Assembly (NCBI RefSeq): GCF_001647085.1
Contig: NZ_CP015520.1
Coordinates: forward strand, 1,756,219 to 1,820,218
From: Thermococcus piezophilus
Lineage (GTDB): Archaea > Methanobacteriota_B > Thermococci > Thermococcales > Thermococcaceae
Direction of reading: 5' to 3'
Length of the DNA: 64,000 bases
In this document: positions 30,734-38,570 of the stretch, in pieces
How positions within the stretch are numbered: position 1 is the stretch's first letter
Layout of the letters: each line of letters begins with the position of its first letter
Position numbers and translations under genes: made by a program
Notes under the pieces: generated by a model
What the model saw: only the letters and a program-made list of their open reading frames with translations
What the model was told of the DNA's origin: nothing
Databases searched by the model: none

Positions 30734-31927
30734 ATGTGGAAAAAAGTCATCGCGTTGCTCTTCGGTATGATGCTAATAACGACCACGTTGGCGTTCGGAA
30801 GAGTCTCCGCAGGGGAAACTTCAGCAACTGTCATCCTCGTCAGCGACAACGAGGCAGATTGTGCACTGGCCGAGTACCTAGCCAATCTGACTGGTGCAGT
30901 TATTATAACCACTGCGTGGGGCGTTTATTACCCGAACGTTACCGCCGAGATAATGAGCTACGCTCCAGATGAGGTCATAATAATTGGCGGCCCCGATGCC
31001 GTTGTTGACCAGTACGTCGAGGACCTCGAGGGCCTGAACATCACAGTTGAGCGCTGGTGGGGCAGGAACAGGTACGAGACCAACCTGGCCGTTATCAACA
31101 ACGCCACCGTGAAGCTCAAAATAAAGTTCGAAAACAGCGTCATCGTGGTTCCAGGCAACGACACTGCCGGAATCGAGGTCGCCCTCAGGAGGGCCTTGAA
31201 GGTTCACGGGATAATAATCTTCGTCAACAACAGTACCGACATAACTCAGGTTATGATGAAGATACAGCTCAGGCCCAAGAACATAACCATCATCAGGAGT
31301 CACGTTATGAAGGGCGTTGCGGAGAGGGTCAGGGAAAGGCTCAGTGAGGGGGCCTTTGATAACGAGACTCCATTCAACGTCACCGAGGTTGAGGTCAACG
31401 TAACCTGGGAGGTGGCACTCAAGGCCATCAACATGGGCGAGGAGAGGATAACCACTGCGGAGGAGCTCCTTGCCAACGTGACGCTCCCGGAGCAGAAGGA
31501 GTGGCTTGCCGAGAAGATGCTCAACCTTGCAAAGAAGGAGCTTGAGAGGGCAAAGGAGGCCTATGACGAAGGTAAGTACGGAAGGGCCTACGGACAGGCA
31601 ACGGCGGCGAAGGCCCACGCTGAGTTTGTCATCAGGATAGCCTCAAAGGAGTGGAACATGAAGGTGAAGTTCGACCCGATGAGGAGGGCAGAGATAACAC
31701 TCCACCGCCTAGAAGCCCAGATAAAAGTCCTAGAAAAGGCCGGGATCGATGTCTCAGAATTAGAGAATCTGGTTGAGCAGCTTAAGGCCTCCATTGAGAA
31801 CAACGACGTGGAGACTGCCAGTGCCCTCCTGATGAAGCTGGAAAGCACCCTCAGGGAGCTCTATATGAGCGGCAAGCCACATATAAAAGGCCATAGAAAG
31901 CTCCCCGTTCATGGGGGAGCCCCATGA
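30734..31927 (+). CDS. Exported CWB2-type cell-surface protein
   Basis: 397 residues. An N-terminal signal peptide (MWKKVIALLFGMMLITTTLA) precedes two or three repeats of the cell-wall-binding repeat 2 fold (DNEADCALAEYLANLTGAVI, DEVIIIGGPDAV, GRNRYETNLAVI). The C-terminal 170 residues are a charged helical domain with coiled-coil tendency (NLAKKELERAKEAYDEGKYG). Many N-x-S/T sites fit an N-glycosylated S-layer-associated protein. ATG 30734 follows GAGGTGAT by 7 bases. The His-rich C-terminus (HIKGHRKLPVHGG) could bind metal. Confidence 0.82.
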   Translation: MWKKVIALLFGMMLITTTLAFGRVSAGETSATVILVSDNEADCALAEYLANLTGAVIITTAWGVYYPNVTAEIMSYAPDEVIIIGGPDAVVDQYVEDLEGLNITVERWWGRNRYETNLAVINNATVKLKIKFENSVIVVPGNDTAGIEVALRRALKVHGIIIFVNNSTDITQVMMKIQLRPKNITIIRSHVMKGVAERVRERLSEGAFDNETPFNVTEVEVNVTWEVALKAINMGEERITTAEELLANVTLPEQKEWLAEKMLNLAKKELERAKEAYDEGKYGRAYGQATAAKAHAEFVIRIASKEWNMKVKFDPMRRAEITLHRLEAQIKVLEKAGIDVSELENLVEQLKASIENNDVETASALLMKLESTLRELYMSGKPHIKGHRKLPVHGGAP

Positions 31928-31984
31928 CGTTTAATTTTGTTTTTGATCCGTTTTTACTTGCTGTCATCAGGTAGCCAGATTCTG
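31928..31984. terminator. Convergent T-rich intergenic spacer
   Basis: The short gap between convergent stops holds TTTAATTTTGTTTTTGATC and GTTTTTAC (about 31930-31957) on the plus strand, suitable as a terminator of the CWB2 gene. Nothing else is seen in it. Confidence 0.45.
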
Positions 31985-33028
31985 CTATTCAATAACTAGA
32001 TACAGGATGATCCCCAGCAGGAACAATGAAAAGCTGTAGAGATGGAACCGTATCAGATATGTCCTTTCTTTATTTCTGTGCGATGAGTATATGCGGTAGG
32101 AGATTAGGTTTGCAAGTGAAGCGATAAGCGTTCCGAATCCACCGACATTCACTCCCCAGAGAAGGGCTTTCCAATCGGACGTAAAGTCAGCAATGAGCAG
32201 TGCTGAGGGGACGTTGCTCATTATCTGACTGAGGAATGCAGCAGTGAAGAATGTTTGGTGAGGGAACTCCAGCTCAAATCTCAGAAGGTGGGAGACGTTG
32301 TCCGTGAAGCCGAAGAACGCCAGAAAAGTGCCGAGAAGGAAGTAATCTACCCTGAGGCGCCTCCTATCGAAAAGGAGGGCGTAGCCCAAAACTATAACGC
32401 CGACCCACAGGGGGACGATCTTCAAGACTGCAGCTATGAACAGGAGAAACATCCCCACGTATATCCATCCCTCCCGAGACGGCTTCCCAGAGAACTCAAC
32501 CTCCGGATTGGCTCTCACCCTAAGACTCATGAAGAGTATAACAAGAGACATCACCAAGACGAAGGGAAGTATAGTGTGGACGAAATCGGCGGGTGAAACG
32601 TTGTAGTGATAGTAGATAAAGAGGTTCTGGGGATTGCCAAAGGGCGTCAAAGCTGAGACGGCGTTAGCCATTAGCGTCTCCAAAATAACAACTAGGGCGG
32701 CGTCTTCGAAGTCTATGACAAGAGTGAGGGGAACCATCGTTATTAGAGCGGCATCATTGGTGACAAAAATCGAGAGAATCCCAGTTATTGCAACGAGCTT
32801 AACCGCTCCCAAGTTCCCCTGAAAGTTGGCCGCCAAGAACCTGAGGACGTTCTCGCGCTGTAGGCCGTTGACAATGACTAGGAACACGAAGAGTGTGAAG
32901 ACAACCTGGAAGTCATCGGTGGAGTAATGGGGGATTCTCTGTGTCACAAGGGAAATCAAGACTAGGCCAGAGACCGAGAGAGAAAACAACCACTCCTCAA
33001 TGAGTATTTTCTTCAGCTTGAGCTGCAT
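31985..33028 (-). CDS. ArsB/NhaD-type (SLC13-like) ion transporter
   Basis: About 347 residues with ten or so membrane helices. Diagnostic re-entrant motifs are FVTNDAALITMVPLT in the first half, NAVSALTPFGNPQNLFIYY, and IMSNVPSALLIADF in the second half. Superfamily members carry arsenite, dicarboxylates, citrate or Na+/H+; the substrate here is unknown. ATG 33028 is preferred to an upstream TTG; a minus-strand TATA-like CAATTAAAAAGG about 28 bp upstream implies a leaderless mRNA. It lies between the two co-regulated operons but does not face the palindrome. Confidence 0.85.
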   Translation of the reverse strand: MQLKLKKILIEEWLFSLSVSGLVLISLVTQRIPHYSTDDFQVVFTLFVFLVIVNGLQRENVLRFLAANFQGNLGAVKLVAITGILSIFVTNDAALITMVPLTLVIDFEDAALVVILETLMANAVSALTPFGNPQNLFIYYHYNVSPADFVHTILPFVLVMSLVILFMSLRVRANPEVEFSGKPSREGWIYVGMFLLFIAAVLKIVPLWVGVIVLGYALLFDRRRLRVDYFLLGTFLAFFGFTDNVSHLLRFELEFPHQTFFTAAFLSQIMSNVPSALLIADFTSDWKALLWGVNVGGFGTLIASLANLISYRIYSSHRNKERTYLIRFHLYSFSLFLLGIILYLVIE

Positions 33029-33076
33029 GATGTATGTGCCCAAGGCTGCCTTTTTAATTGTATCTATACCGAAAAC

Positions 33077-33123
33077 TTTATAAAGTCTTCGATATATGTA
33101 ATATTAAACTTACACATGGAGGT
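33077..33123 (+). promoter_or_regulatory. Promoter with 26-bp palindromic operator (site 2)
   Basis: TATA box TTTATAAA (33077-33084), an 8-bp gap, then TATATGTAA (33093-33101), spacer TATTAAAC, TTACACATG (33110-33118). Compared with site 1, 16 of 18 arm positions are identical and the TATA-to-palindrome distance is equal. The GGAGGT ribosome site overlaps its end (33118-33123). The site covers the expected transcription start, so it should act as a repressor site. Confidence 0.75.
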
Positions 33124-33133
33124 GGCTAATAAC

Positions 33134-33964
33134 ATGAGAAATATGAAGTTGTTTGGAGTTGGGCTCCTCGCCCTGCTGGTTGGAATGACCTTTGGAATGG
33201 CTGCAGCAATGCAGAGCTGGACCGGTCCAAGGATGCCGGTCCAGGAGACCGCGCCCCTCGTGGACAGCACACTCACCACTTACTACGCTGACCTGAGCCA
33301 AGAGGAAATAGACGGCCTACTCTGGATGAGAGAAGAGGAGAAGCTCGCCAGGGACGTCTACCTCACGTTCTATGAGATGTATGGACTGCCAATATTCTAC
33401 AACATAGCCCAGAGCGAGCAGACGCATACTGACACCGTGCTTGTCCTGATAGAGAAGTACAACCTTACCGACCCGGCCACCGACGAAATAGGCGTCTTCA
33501 CGAATCCAGAACTTCAGGCCCTCTACGACCAGCTCGTCGAGATGGGCAGCCAAGGCCTCGTCGACGCCCTCAAGGTCGGGGCATTGATAGAGGAGACTGA
33601 CATAGCTGACCTGGAGGAGTGGACTGAGAAGACCGACAACGCGGACATAATCCAGGTCTACGAGAGCCTCAAGGCAGGTAGCAAGAACCACCTCAGGGGC
33701 TTCGTGAGCGTGCTCGCGAACTACGGGGTAACATACGAGCCGCAGGTGATCAGCGAGAACTACTACCAGGAGGTCATCAGCTCGGCAAACAGCCACGGCT
33801 TCGGCAACCCGATGGGCGACATTGTCAGGGGCCCCGGAATATGGGACAGCGCCGCACAGGAGCCGACTCAAGAGACTGGAATAATTGACAGCATCATCAA
33901 CACCTTCAGGAACACTTGGAACTGGATGAGGGGCTTTGTCCACAGGATAGGCTTCGCCATCTGA
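33134..33964 (+). CDS. Exported DUF2202 ferritin-like protein
   Basis: 276 residues. A signal peptide (MKLFGVGLLALLVGMTFGMA) is followed by a DUF2202 helical bundle: MREEEKLARDVYLTFYEMYG, QSEQTHTDTVLVLIEKYNL with an E-x-x-H motif, the region VGALIEETDIADLEE, and KNHLRGFVSVLANYG. The Glu/His pattern matches ferritin-like di-metal proteins; metal binding is inferred. The C-terminus has a Trp-rich segment (TWNWMRGFVHRIG) that may touch the membrane. ATG 33134 is chosen because GGAGGT lies 10 bases upstream; an earlier ATG sits inside the operator. First gene of its operon. Confidence 0.85.
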   Translation: MRNMKLFGVGLLALLVGMTFGMAAAMQSWTGPRMPVQETAPLVDSTLTTYYADLSQEEIDGLLWMREEEKLARDVYLTFYEMYGLPIFYNIAQSEQTHTDTVLVLIEKYNLTDPATDEIGVFTNPELQALYDQLVEMGSQGLVDALKVGALIEETDIADLEEWTEKTDNADIIQVYESLKAGSKNHLRGFVSVLANYGVTYEPQVISENYYQEVISSANSHGFGNPMGDIVRGPGIWDSAAQEPTQETGIIDSIINTFRNTWNWMRGFVHRIGFAI

Positions 33965-33999
33965 AGCTTTCTTTTTTATAATCGAATGGAGGTTTAGAT

Positions 34000-34302
34000 A
34001 TGGAGGCCAAGGTTTGGCACTTCGTTGAGTTCGGGGAGTTCCCGGTTGAGGAGATAGATGTGGAGGAAGTTAAGGACGACGCTCTAAAGCTGCTCAGGCG
34101 CGTGAGGGTCGATATGTACGAGACCTCAAGGGGAACCGTGATGAAACTGCTCGATGAGTACGGAAACTACATCGGAAAGGTCGTAGGTGAGTGCCCCATT
34201 GAAAAGCTCACCATTGGAAGCGCCTACCAGACCCCGTTTGGGGTCAAAGTAACGCTCGACTGCGGCGAAACAATCGTTGGATGGCTATATCTAGAGGGAT
34301 GA
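34000..34302 (+). CDS. 100-residue conserved hypothetical protein
   Basis: Acidic, alpha/beta, not recognised. It reads MEAKVWHFVEFGEFPVEEI and has one Cys in VVGECPIEKL and one in VTLDCGETIVGWLYLEG. No signal or membrane helix. Follows the DUF2202 gene by 35 bp with a ribosome-site-like GGAGG before the ATG. Its stop overlaps the start of the next small gene (ATGA at 34299-34302), so the three are one transcript. Confidence 0.7.
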   Translation: MEAKVWHFVEFGEFPVEEIDVEEVKDDALKLLRRVRVDMYETSRGTVMKLLDEYGNYIGKVVGECPIEKLTIGSAYQTPFGVKVTLDCGETIVGWLYLEG

Positions 34303-34481
34303 AAATGCCGAGAGGATTTGGAGGATCAATAATGAGGGGTCCAATGTTTGGAAGGAGGAGGTGGGGCTTCGGCTGGATGTGGTGAGGTTTTGGAATATTT
34401 TTCATATTTACGCGCTTAGCGTTCCTGTTCCTGCCTCTCCTCCTGCTGGGGGCGTTGCTTTACACCCTCCTGAAGCGCTGA
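34299..34481 (+). pseudogene. Trp/Arg-rich mini membrane protein with internal TGA
   Basis: A 61-codon frame starting at the ATGA overlap reads MKMPRGFGGSIMRGPMFGRR, then RWGFGWMW, TGA (34383-34385), and continues in the same frame as GFGIFFIFTRLAFLFLPLLL to TLLKR and TGA at 34481. The part after the stop is a perfect membrane helix with a basic cap. The simplest explanation is a TGG-to-TGA nonsense change (Trp codons surround it) or a sequencing error; readthrough or a genuine 28-residue peptide are alternatives. Thermococcales are not known to use selenocysteine. Confidence 0.6.
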
Positions 34482-34557
34482 TTTCGAAAGCTTTTTATTT
34501 TTCGTTCCAACTTATGTAATGACTTCCTGTCCTATGGAAGGCCAAGCGTGATGAAAA

Positions 34558-34854
34558 ATGGTCGAGAGCATCCAAGAGCTGGCAGTGATCGCGGAAGCTC
34601 TGAGTTCTCCAATCAGGGTGAAGATACTCAAGATGCTCTGCGAGAAGGAGTGGTACGTCTACGAGCTCGCAAAGACCCTGGGCATTTCTCGCCAGCTGCT
34701 TTACCTCCATCTGAAAAAGTTGGAAAAGGCGAACCTCGTCGAGAGCGAGCTCCGCCTGGAGCCGAACGACCCAAGGGCAAAGAAGTATTACAAAGCAAAA
34801 CCCTTCAAGCTCATAATCGATAACGAGATTGTGAAAAACCTGAAGGAGGTGTGA
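34558..34854 (+). CDS. ArsR-type winged-helix regulator
   Basis: 98 residues. The winged helix-turn-helix is clear: ALSSPIRVKILKMLCEKEWY, then VYELAKTLGISRQLLYLHLKKLEKANLVES, then a wing with KKYYKAKPFKLIIDNEI. One Cys in the dimer or recognition region (MLCEKEW); no ArsR ELCVCDL metal box. A half-site of the palindrome (TTATGTAAT, about 34512-34520) lies upstream, just below a TATA-like CTTTTTATTTT (about 34493-34503), suggesting autoregulation. It is the obvious candidate for the two palindromic operators nearby. Coupled to the next gene. Confidence 0.85.
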   Translation: MVESIQELAVIAEALSSPIRVKILKMLCEKEWYVYELAKTLGISRQLLYLHLKKLEKANLVESELRLEPNDPRAKKYYKAKPFKLIIDNEIVKNLKEV

Positions 34855-34856
34855 TG

Positions 34857-35054
34857 ATGCCGTACAGCTCGACTCCGAGCGGATGGATATCTATAACCCT
34901 CGGGCTGATCCTGATAGCGATAATGGTCTTCGCCTTTTACCAGATGAACAAGACGCTGGGTGAGCTGAAGCTCGAGCTGGCAAACCTGCGGAACACTCTA
35001 GAGGAGACCAAGAGACACACCGAGGAAGTCAAGAAGAAGCTCGAGGAAGTCTGA
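34857..35054 (+). CDS. Small single-span membrane coiled-coil protein, copy 2
   Basis: 65 residues: PYSSTPSGW N-terminus, one membrane helix (ITLGLILIAIMVFAFYQM), then a charged coiled coil ending KKKLEEV. Paralogue of the protein at 30266 (55-residue gapless alignment, same LEEV end). ATG 34857 is chosen because GGAGGT lies 6 bases upstream; ATG 34854 overlaps the regulator's stop. Being in the regulator's operon, it links the ArsR-type protein to the DUF4405-like operon. Confidence 0.75.
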   Translation: MPYSSTPSGWISITLGLILIAIMVFAFYQMNKTLGELKLELANLRNTLEETKRHTEEVKKKLEEV

Positions 35055-35055
35055 A

Positions 35056-36048
35056 ATGCTGCCGCCAGGCAAAATTCCCCCAGAGAAGCTCAGGGAGATA
35101 GTGTTCAACCGCCTGGGAGCCCCAGGCGAGAGGGTTATAATTAAATCAGACCTCGGGGTAGATGCCACTGCAATCGATTTCGGTTCTTCCGTTTTGGTTG
35201 CCTCCACTGACCCGATAACCGGGACCGAGGAGAGAATAGGCTTCTATGCGGTTCACATCAACGCGAACGACGTTGCGACCTTCGGCGCCAAGCCCAAGTG
35301 GTTTTTAGTTTCTATCCTCCTCCCCGAAAATGCCGACGAGGCCTTACTCGCCAAGATTATGGACGAGCTCCACGAGAGTGCCAAAAAGCTTGGCGTGGCG
35401 ATAGTCGGCGGCCACACGGAGGTCACCCCAGGCCTCCACAGGCCAATAGTGGTCGGCACCATGCTGGGAGAGGTTTCGGAGGAGAAGCTCGTAACCTCAA
35501 ACGGTGCCAAACCGGGCGATGCCATAATCCTCACCAAGTGGGCCGGTTTAGAGGGCACCTCCATCATAGCGAACGAGCGTGAGGAGGAACTGGTAAAGGT
35601 CTTCGGGAGGGAGTTTGTCGAGAGGGCCAAGTCCTTCATCTCGATGATAAGCGTCGTTGAGGACGCCCTCACGGCCAACGAGGCCGGCGTTGATGCAATG
35701 CACGACCCCACCGAGGGCGGAATAACCAACGGCCTCCACGAGATGGCAGACTCTGCTAAGCTTGGCCTTAAGGTTTACGCAGAGAAGATCCCGATAAGGG
35801 AAGAAACTCTGAAAATCTGTGAGTTTTACGGCCTCAATCCGCTCGCCCTCATCAGCTCAGGTGCGCTTATAATAGCTGCCCCTAAAGAAAATGCCGATGA
35901 TATAATCTCCGCCCTCGAGGGAAAGGGCATAAACGCCTCGGTAATCGGGGAGTTCCTGGAAGACAAAGACTCAAAGGTAATAGTTGAGAACGGAAGGGAA
36001 AGGCCCCTTGAGAGGCCGGAGAGCGACGAGCTCTGGAAGATCGTCTAA
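35056..36048 (+). CDS. AIR-synthase-related (HypE/SelD-like) protein
   Basis: 330 residues of the PurM/HypE/ThiL/SelD ATP-binding superfamily. It has LPPGKIPPEKLREIVFNRLG, the nucleotide-binding segments SDLGVDATAIDFG, GHTEVTPGLHRP and MHDPTEGGITNGLHEMAD, and an ISSGALIIAA strand. The HypE C-terminal Cys tail is absent (it ends ELWKIV), so it is not the hydrogenase maturation HypE itself. Starts 1 bp after the coiled-coil gene's stop. Its reaction is unknown; it may make an activated ATP-derived intermediate. Confidence 0.85.
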   Translation: MLPPGKIPPEKLREIVFNRLGAPGERVIIKSDLGVDATAIDFGSSVLVASTDPITGTEERIGFYAVHINANDVATFGAKPKWFLVSILLPENADEALLAKIMDELHESAKKLGVAIVGGHTEVTPGLHRPIVVGTMLGEVSEEKLVTSNGAKPGDAIILTKWAGLEGTSIIANEREEELVKVFGREFVERAKSFISMISVVEDALTANEAGVDAMHDPTEGGITNGLHEMADSAKLGLKVYAEKIPIREETLKICEFYGLNPLALISSGALIIAAPKENADDIISALEGKGINASVIGEFLEDKDSKVIVENGRERPLERPESDELWKIV

Positions 36049-36917
36049 AGCTCCACGGAAATCCTTAGCCTTTCTTCCTCCTCGAGCTTCTTCAGAATTT
36101 CAAGGGCGGTTCTGGGGCTTATCGTCATCGCCCTTATGTGTTCGTAGGCTTTCCTGATTTCTTCCTTCTGAGGACCATGGGAGTTTTTTTCCATGTAGAG
36201 CAGGACCGCGAGCAGGACGCCTTTAATGCTCCTCTCAGGTAGTGGGAGGAGCTTCCAGCCGTTGTCATAAACGTAAGCTGCCTTGGGCGCCTCCGTCCCG
36301 GTAAGATCCTCGACGGGAACGAGGTTCGTACCGCCCTTGGAAGTTAGATACTCGATGAGCATCTCTTCCGAATAGCCCTCTTTCCTCAATCCTGCAAAGC
36401 TCAGCTCGAGGGCTTTAAGAAGCGATGTCAGCCTTTCAATGTCCCAGATACGGGACTTCGACAGAAGAGAGAGCTTGAGAACAAGCTTGTTCAGGGACTC
36501 CTCCTCGATGTTGGTGATAAGAAGAATCCTATCGCTCAGCCTCGAGCCTTCCTCAAAGGCCTTTAGGGCTATCCAAACTGCCCCGTTCGTCAGTATACCG
36601 TACCTCACGCCCGAGTTGAAGCAGTAGCGGCCGAGCTGTCTGAGCGGTTTATCATTCTTGAGGATGTTCACACCGAGGTTCTTGGCCTCAACGTAGGCGA
36701 AGACGTTACCGTCGAGGATGAGGGCATAATCGGCCCTTCCGTCCTCTGTCCTCTCCTCCGGTCTAACTTCCTCGGGGTTGTTCCAGTCCCAGCCAAGGGC
36801 CTGAAATATCTCCCCTATTAGATGCTGCTTTACAGCCTCTTCGTTCTTCTCGTAGAGAGATCTGTGAGCGCGCACCTTCCTAGCAACACTGATAATGGCT
36901 TTTCTAAGCTCTTCCAT
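36045..36917 (-). CDS. HsdR-N-type restriction endonuclease-like protein
   Basis: 290 residues. The N-terminal PD-(D/E)xK fold of the type I restriction R-subunit N-terminal type is visible: QHLIGEIFQALGWDWNNPEE, then GRADYALI with the Asp, and YVEAKNLG with the E-x-K, and a QLGRYCFNSGVRYGILTNG motif. The C-terminal 100 residues look like a separate helical domain. No helicase or methylase is attached. Likely a solitary nuclease or a DNA-binding relative; role unknown. The ATG at 36917 overlaps the stop of the DUF364 gene. Confidence 0.75.
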   Translation of the reverse strand: MEELRKAIISVARKVRAHRSLYEKNEEAVKQHLIGEIFQALGWDWNNPEEVRPEERTEDGRADYALILDGNVFAYVEAKNLGVNILKNDKPLRQLGRYCFNSGVRYGILTNGAVWIALKAFEEGSRLSDRILLITNIEEESLNKLVLKLSLLSKSRIWDIERLTSLLKALELSFAGLRKEGYSEEMLIEYLTSKGGTNLVPVEDLTGTEAPKAAYVYDNGWKLLPLPERSIKGVLLAVLLYMEKNSHGPQKEEIRKAYEHIRAMTISPRTALEILKKLEEEERLRISVEL

Positions 36918-36918
36918 A

Positions 36919-37665
36919 TCATCCACCGACCCCAATGATGTACTTCCTGCTACCCGCCTCAAAACCCCTGAAGGAGCCGAGCTTGAGCTTCACCAAGGCC
37001 GTATCGATGTCCACAACTTTCATGGTGGCTAGATGAGTAACTCCACTTCCCCTGAGGAACTCTGGCAGGAGCTGGGCAGTCGGTCCTGTGAGGATGAAAA
37101 ACTTAGCCCGCTTTGCCCTGTCGAGCATCATCTCAAGGGTCCCGTTCAGGATGGCTGAACCGCTCGCTATCACAGCGTCGACCTCTGGCAGAAGCCAGTA
37201 CTCGAGGGCATCGCTGAGAGTGTTCCTGTCCCAGAGCTTCGGATTCCGCTCGAAGACGTAAACGTCAAAACCCCTCTCGCGGATAGTCCTCACCACGGGA
37301 GGCATGTTACCGATGATGGCGACCTTTTCAAAGCTGTCATCCAGAAGCTCAACCACGTCCAAGTTCGGTGCATTTGAGACGTCGATGTAGTATTGAGAAA
37401 CCGCGTTTATCGCCGCCAGGGCAAGCGTTCGCTCGATGACGTTGAGACTGTCCGCCCTTTCGATGAAAACCTCCAGAGAAGGCTCCTCAATCGAAGTCCT
37501 GTAGGTGCCCACTTCCTCGGGGAGGGTCATGGCCACACCGAGGGCCCTTCCACGCTCTCCCTCTATGAGGACGTAAGTGTATGGCAGGGCGAAGGAGAAG
37601 TCGATAATCCTAAAGTCTTCCTCCACCAGCTTAAGAGCTTTCCTCTTTATCTCCCTCAGCAGCAT
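36919..37665 (-). CDS. DUF364/DUF4213 family protein
   Basis: 248 residues. The C-terminal DUF364 domain shows a Rossmann-like layout (KVAIIGNMPPVVRTIRERGF, VDAVIASGSAILNGT, FFILTGPTAQLLPEFL), a family proposed to act on heavy-metal chelators or tetrapyrrole-like substrates; the N-terminal part fits DUF4213. Function unproven. Immediately upstream of the nuclease-like gene on the same strand and divergent from the glutamine amidotransferase. Confidence 0.8.
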   Translation of the reverse strand: MLLREIKRKALKLVEEDFRIIDFSFALPYTYVLIEGERGRALGVAMTLPEEVGTYRTSIEEPSLEVFIERADSLNVIERTLALAAINAVSQYYIDVSNAPNLDVVELLDDSFEKVAIIGNMPPVVRTIRERGFDVYVFERNPKLWDRNTLSDALEYWLLPEVDAVIASGSAILNGTLEMMLDRAKRAKFFILTGPTAQLLPEFLRGSGVTHLATMKVVDIDTALVKLKLGSFRGFEAGSRKYIIGVGG

Positions 37666-37733
37666 GGAAACATCTACACTTTGAGACCTAAAAGCTTTTG
37701 GGGTTCTGGAGGGAACTCAGTGTGGTGAGAAGA

Positions 37734-38525
37734 ATGTGCCGCATACTGTTTGCAGCTGGAGACGGGAAGAAAATCAAACCCCTCGTCGATGCGATAGTCA
37801 AAGCCTCGGAGAATGACCCGTATAAGGAGCGTAGGGGAAGTGGAAGACAGCACAGGGACGGTTGGGGCTACGTCCTGGTGAGAGACGGAAGCGTGAGGCA
37901 CTACAGGAGCATGAAGCCAATATTTGAGGACTCTTCTGCCGTCGCGTCCGTAAAGGATGCCCTCGAGGGCTTCTCCGTTCTGATGGTTCACACGAGGGCG
38001 GCCAGCCAGGGGGCCAAGAACCTCTTCAACGTCCAGCCCTTCGCTTTCTCAACGAGACGTGGCTTCAGCTTCTGGTTGCTTCACAACGGAGACCTCAACA
38101 AGGAGAAGATAATCGAGCTCGCCGAGCTGGACGAGAAAGACCTAAGGAACGCCTCCGACAGCTACACCTTTGCCGTGTATCTCTGCAGGAGGCTCCCGAG
38201 TCCCAAACTGGAGGATGTTCTCATCCACTACCGCGTAATCGAGGAGACCACCAAGAGTGTCTTCAACACGATGACGCTGTTCCAGAACTCCAAGGGAGAG
38301 TTTACTGCATTTATAACGGCTAAGATGGTCGAGAGACTCCTCCAAAAACCCGAGAGGTTCGACTACTCCAAGCTCCTCCTTCTGAGGGAGGAGAACCTAT
38401 TTGCCGTGGCTTCCTCAACGCTGGAGCTCTATCACGAAGCCGGATACGAGGTCATCCCCAACGAGACAGCCTTTTACCTGCGGATTTCTTATGAGGATGT
38501 CAGCGTTGAGACCGTTCATCTGTGA
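37734..38525 (+). CDS. Class II glutamine amidotransferase (Ntn hydrolase)
   Basis: 263 residues. ATG TGC CGC at 37734 places Cys2 at the N-terminus, the nucleophile after Met removal. Supporting motifs are HRDGWGYVLV, LMVHTRAASQG and WLLHNGDLN, typical of the YafJ/DUF4934-like GATase type 2 branch. It is not fused to a synthase domain, so it hydrolyses glutamine or a related gamma-glutamyl substrate by itself or with an unknown partner. Confidence 0.88.
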   Translation: MCRILFAAGDGKKIKPLVDAIVKASENDPYKERRGSGRQHRDGWGYVLVRDGSVRHYRSMKPIFEDSSAVASVKDALEGFSVLMVHTRAASQGAKNLFNVQPFAFSTRRGFSFWLLHNGDLNKEKIIELAELDEKDLRNASDSYTFAVYLCRRLPSPKLEDVLIHYRVIEETTKSVFNTMTLFQNSKGEFTAFITAKMVERLLQKPERFDYSKLLLLREENLFAVASSTLELYHEAGYEVIPNETAFYLRISYEDVSVETVHL

Positions 38526-38570
38526 TAAGGTTATATAGAAAGTCCTCCCACTTTTCTTTTGGGTGATGAT

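Noticed and set aside
30878-31618. 246-codon minus-strand frame inside the CWB2 gene
   Set aside because: Antisense to a well-supported exported protein with signal peptide and family repeats.
34383-34385. Selenocysteine reading of the internal TGA
   Set aside because: No Sec machinery is known in Thermococcales, no SECIS-like hairpin was seen, and the position fits a Trp codon.
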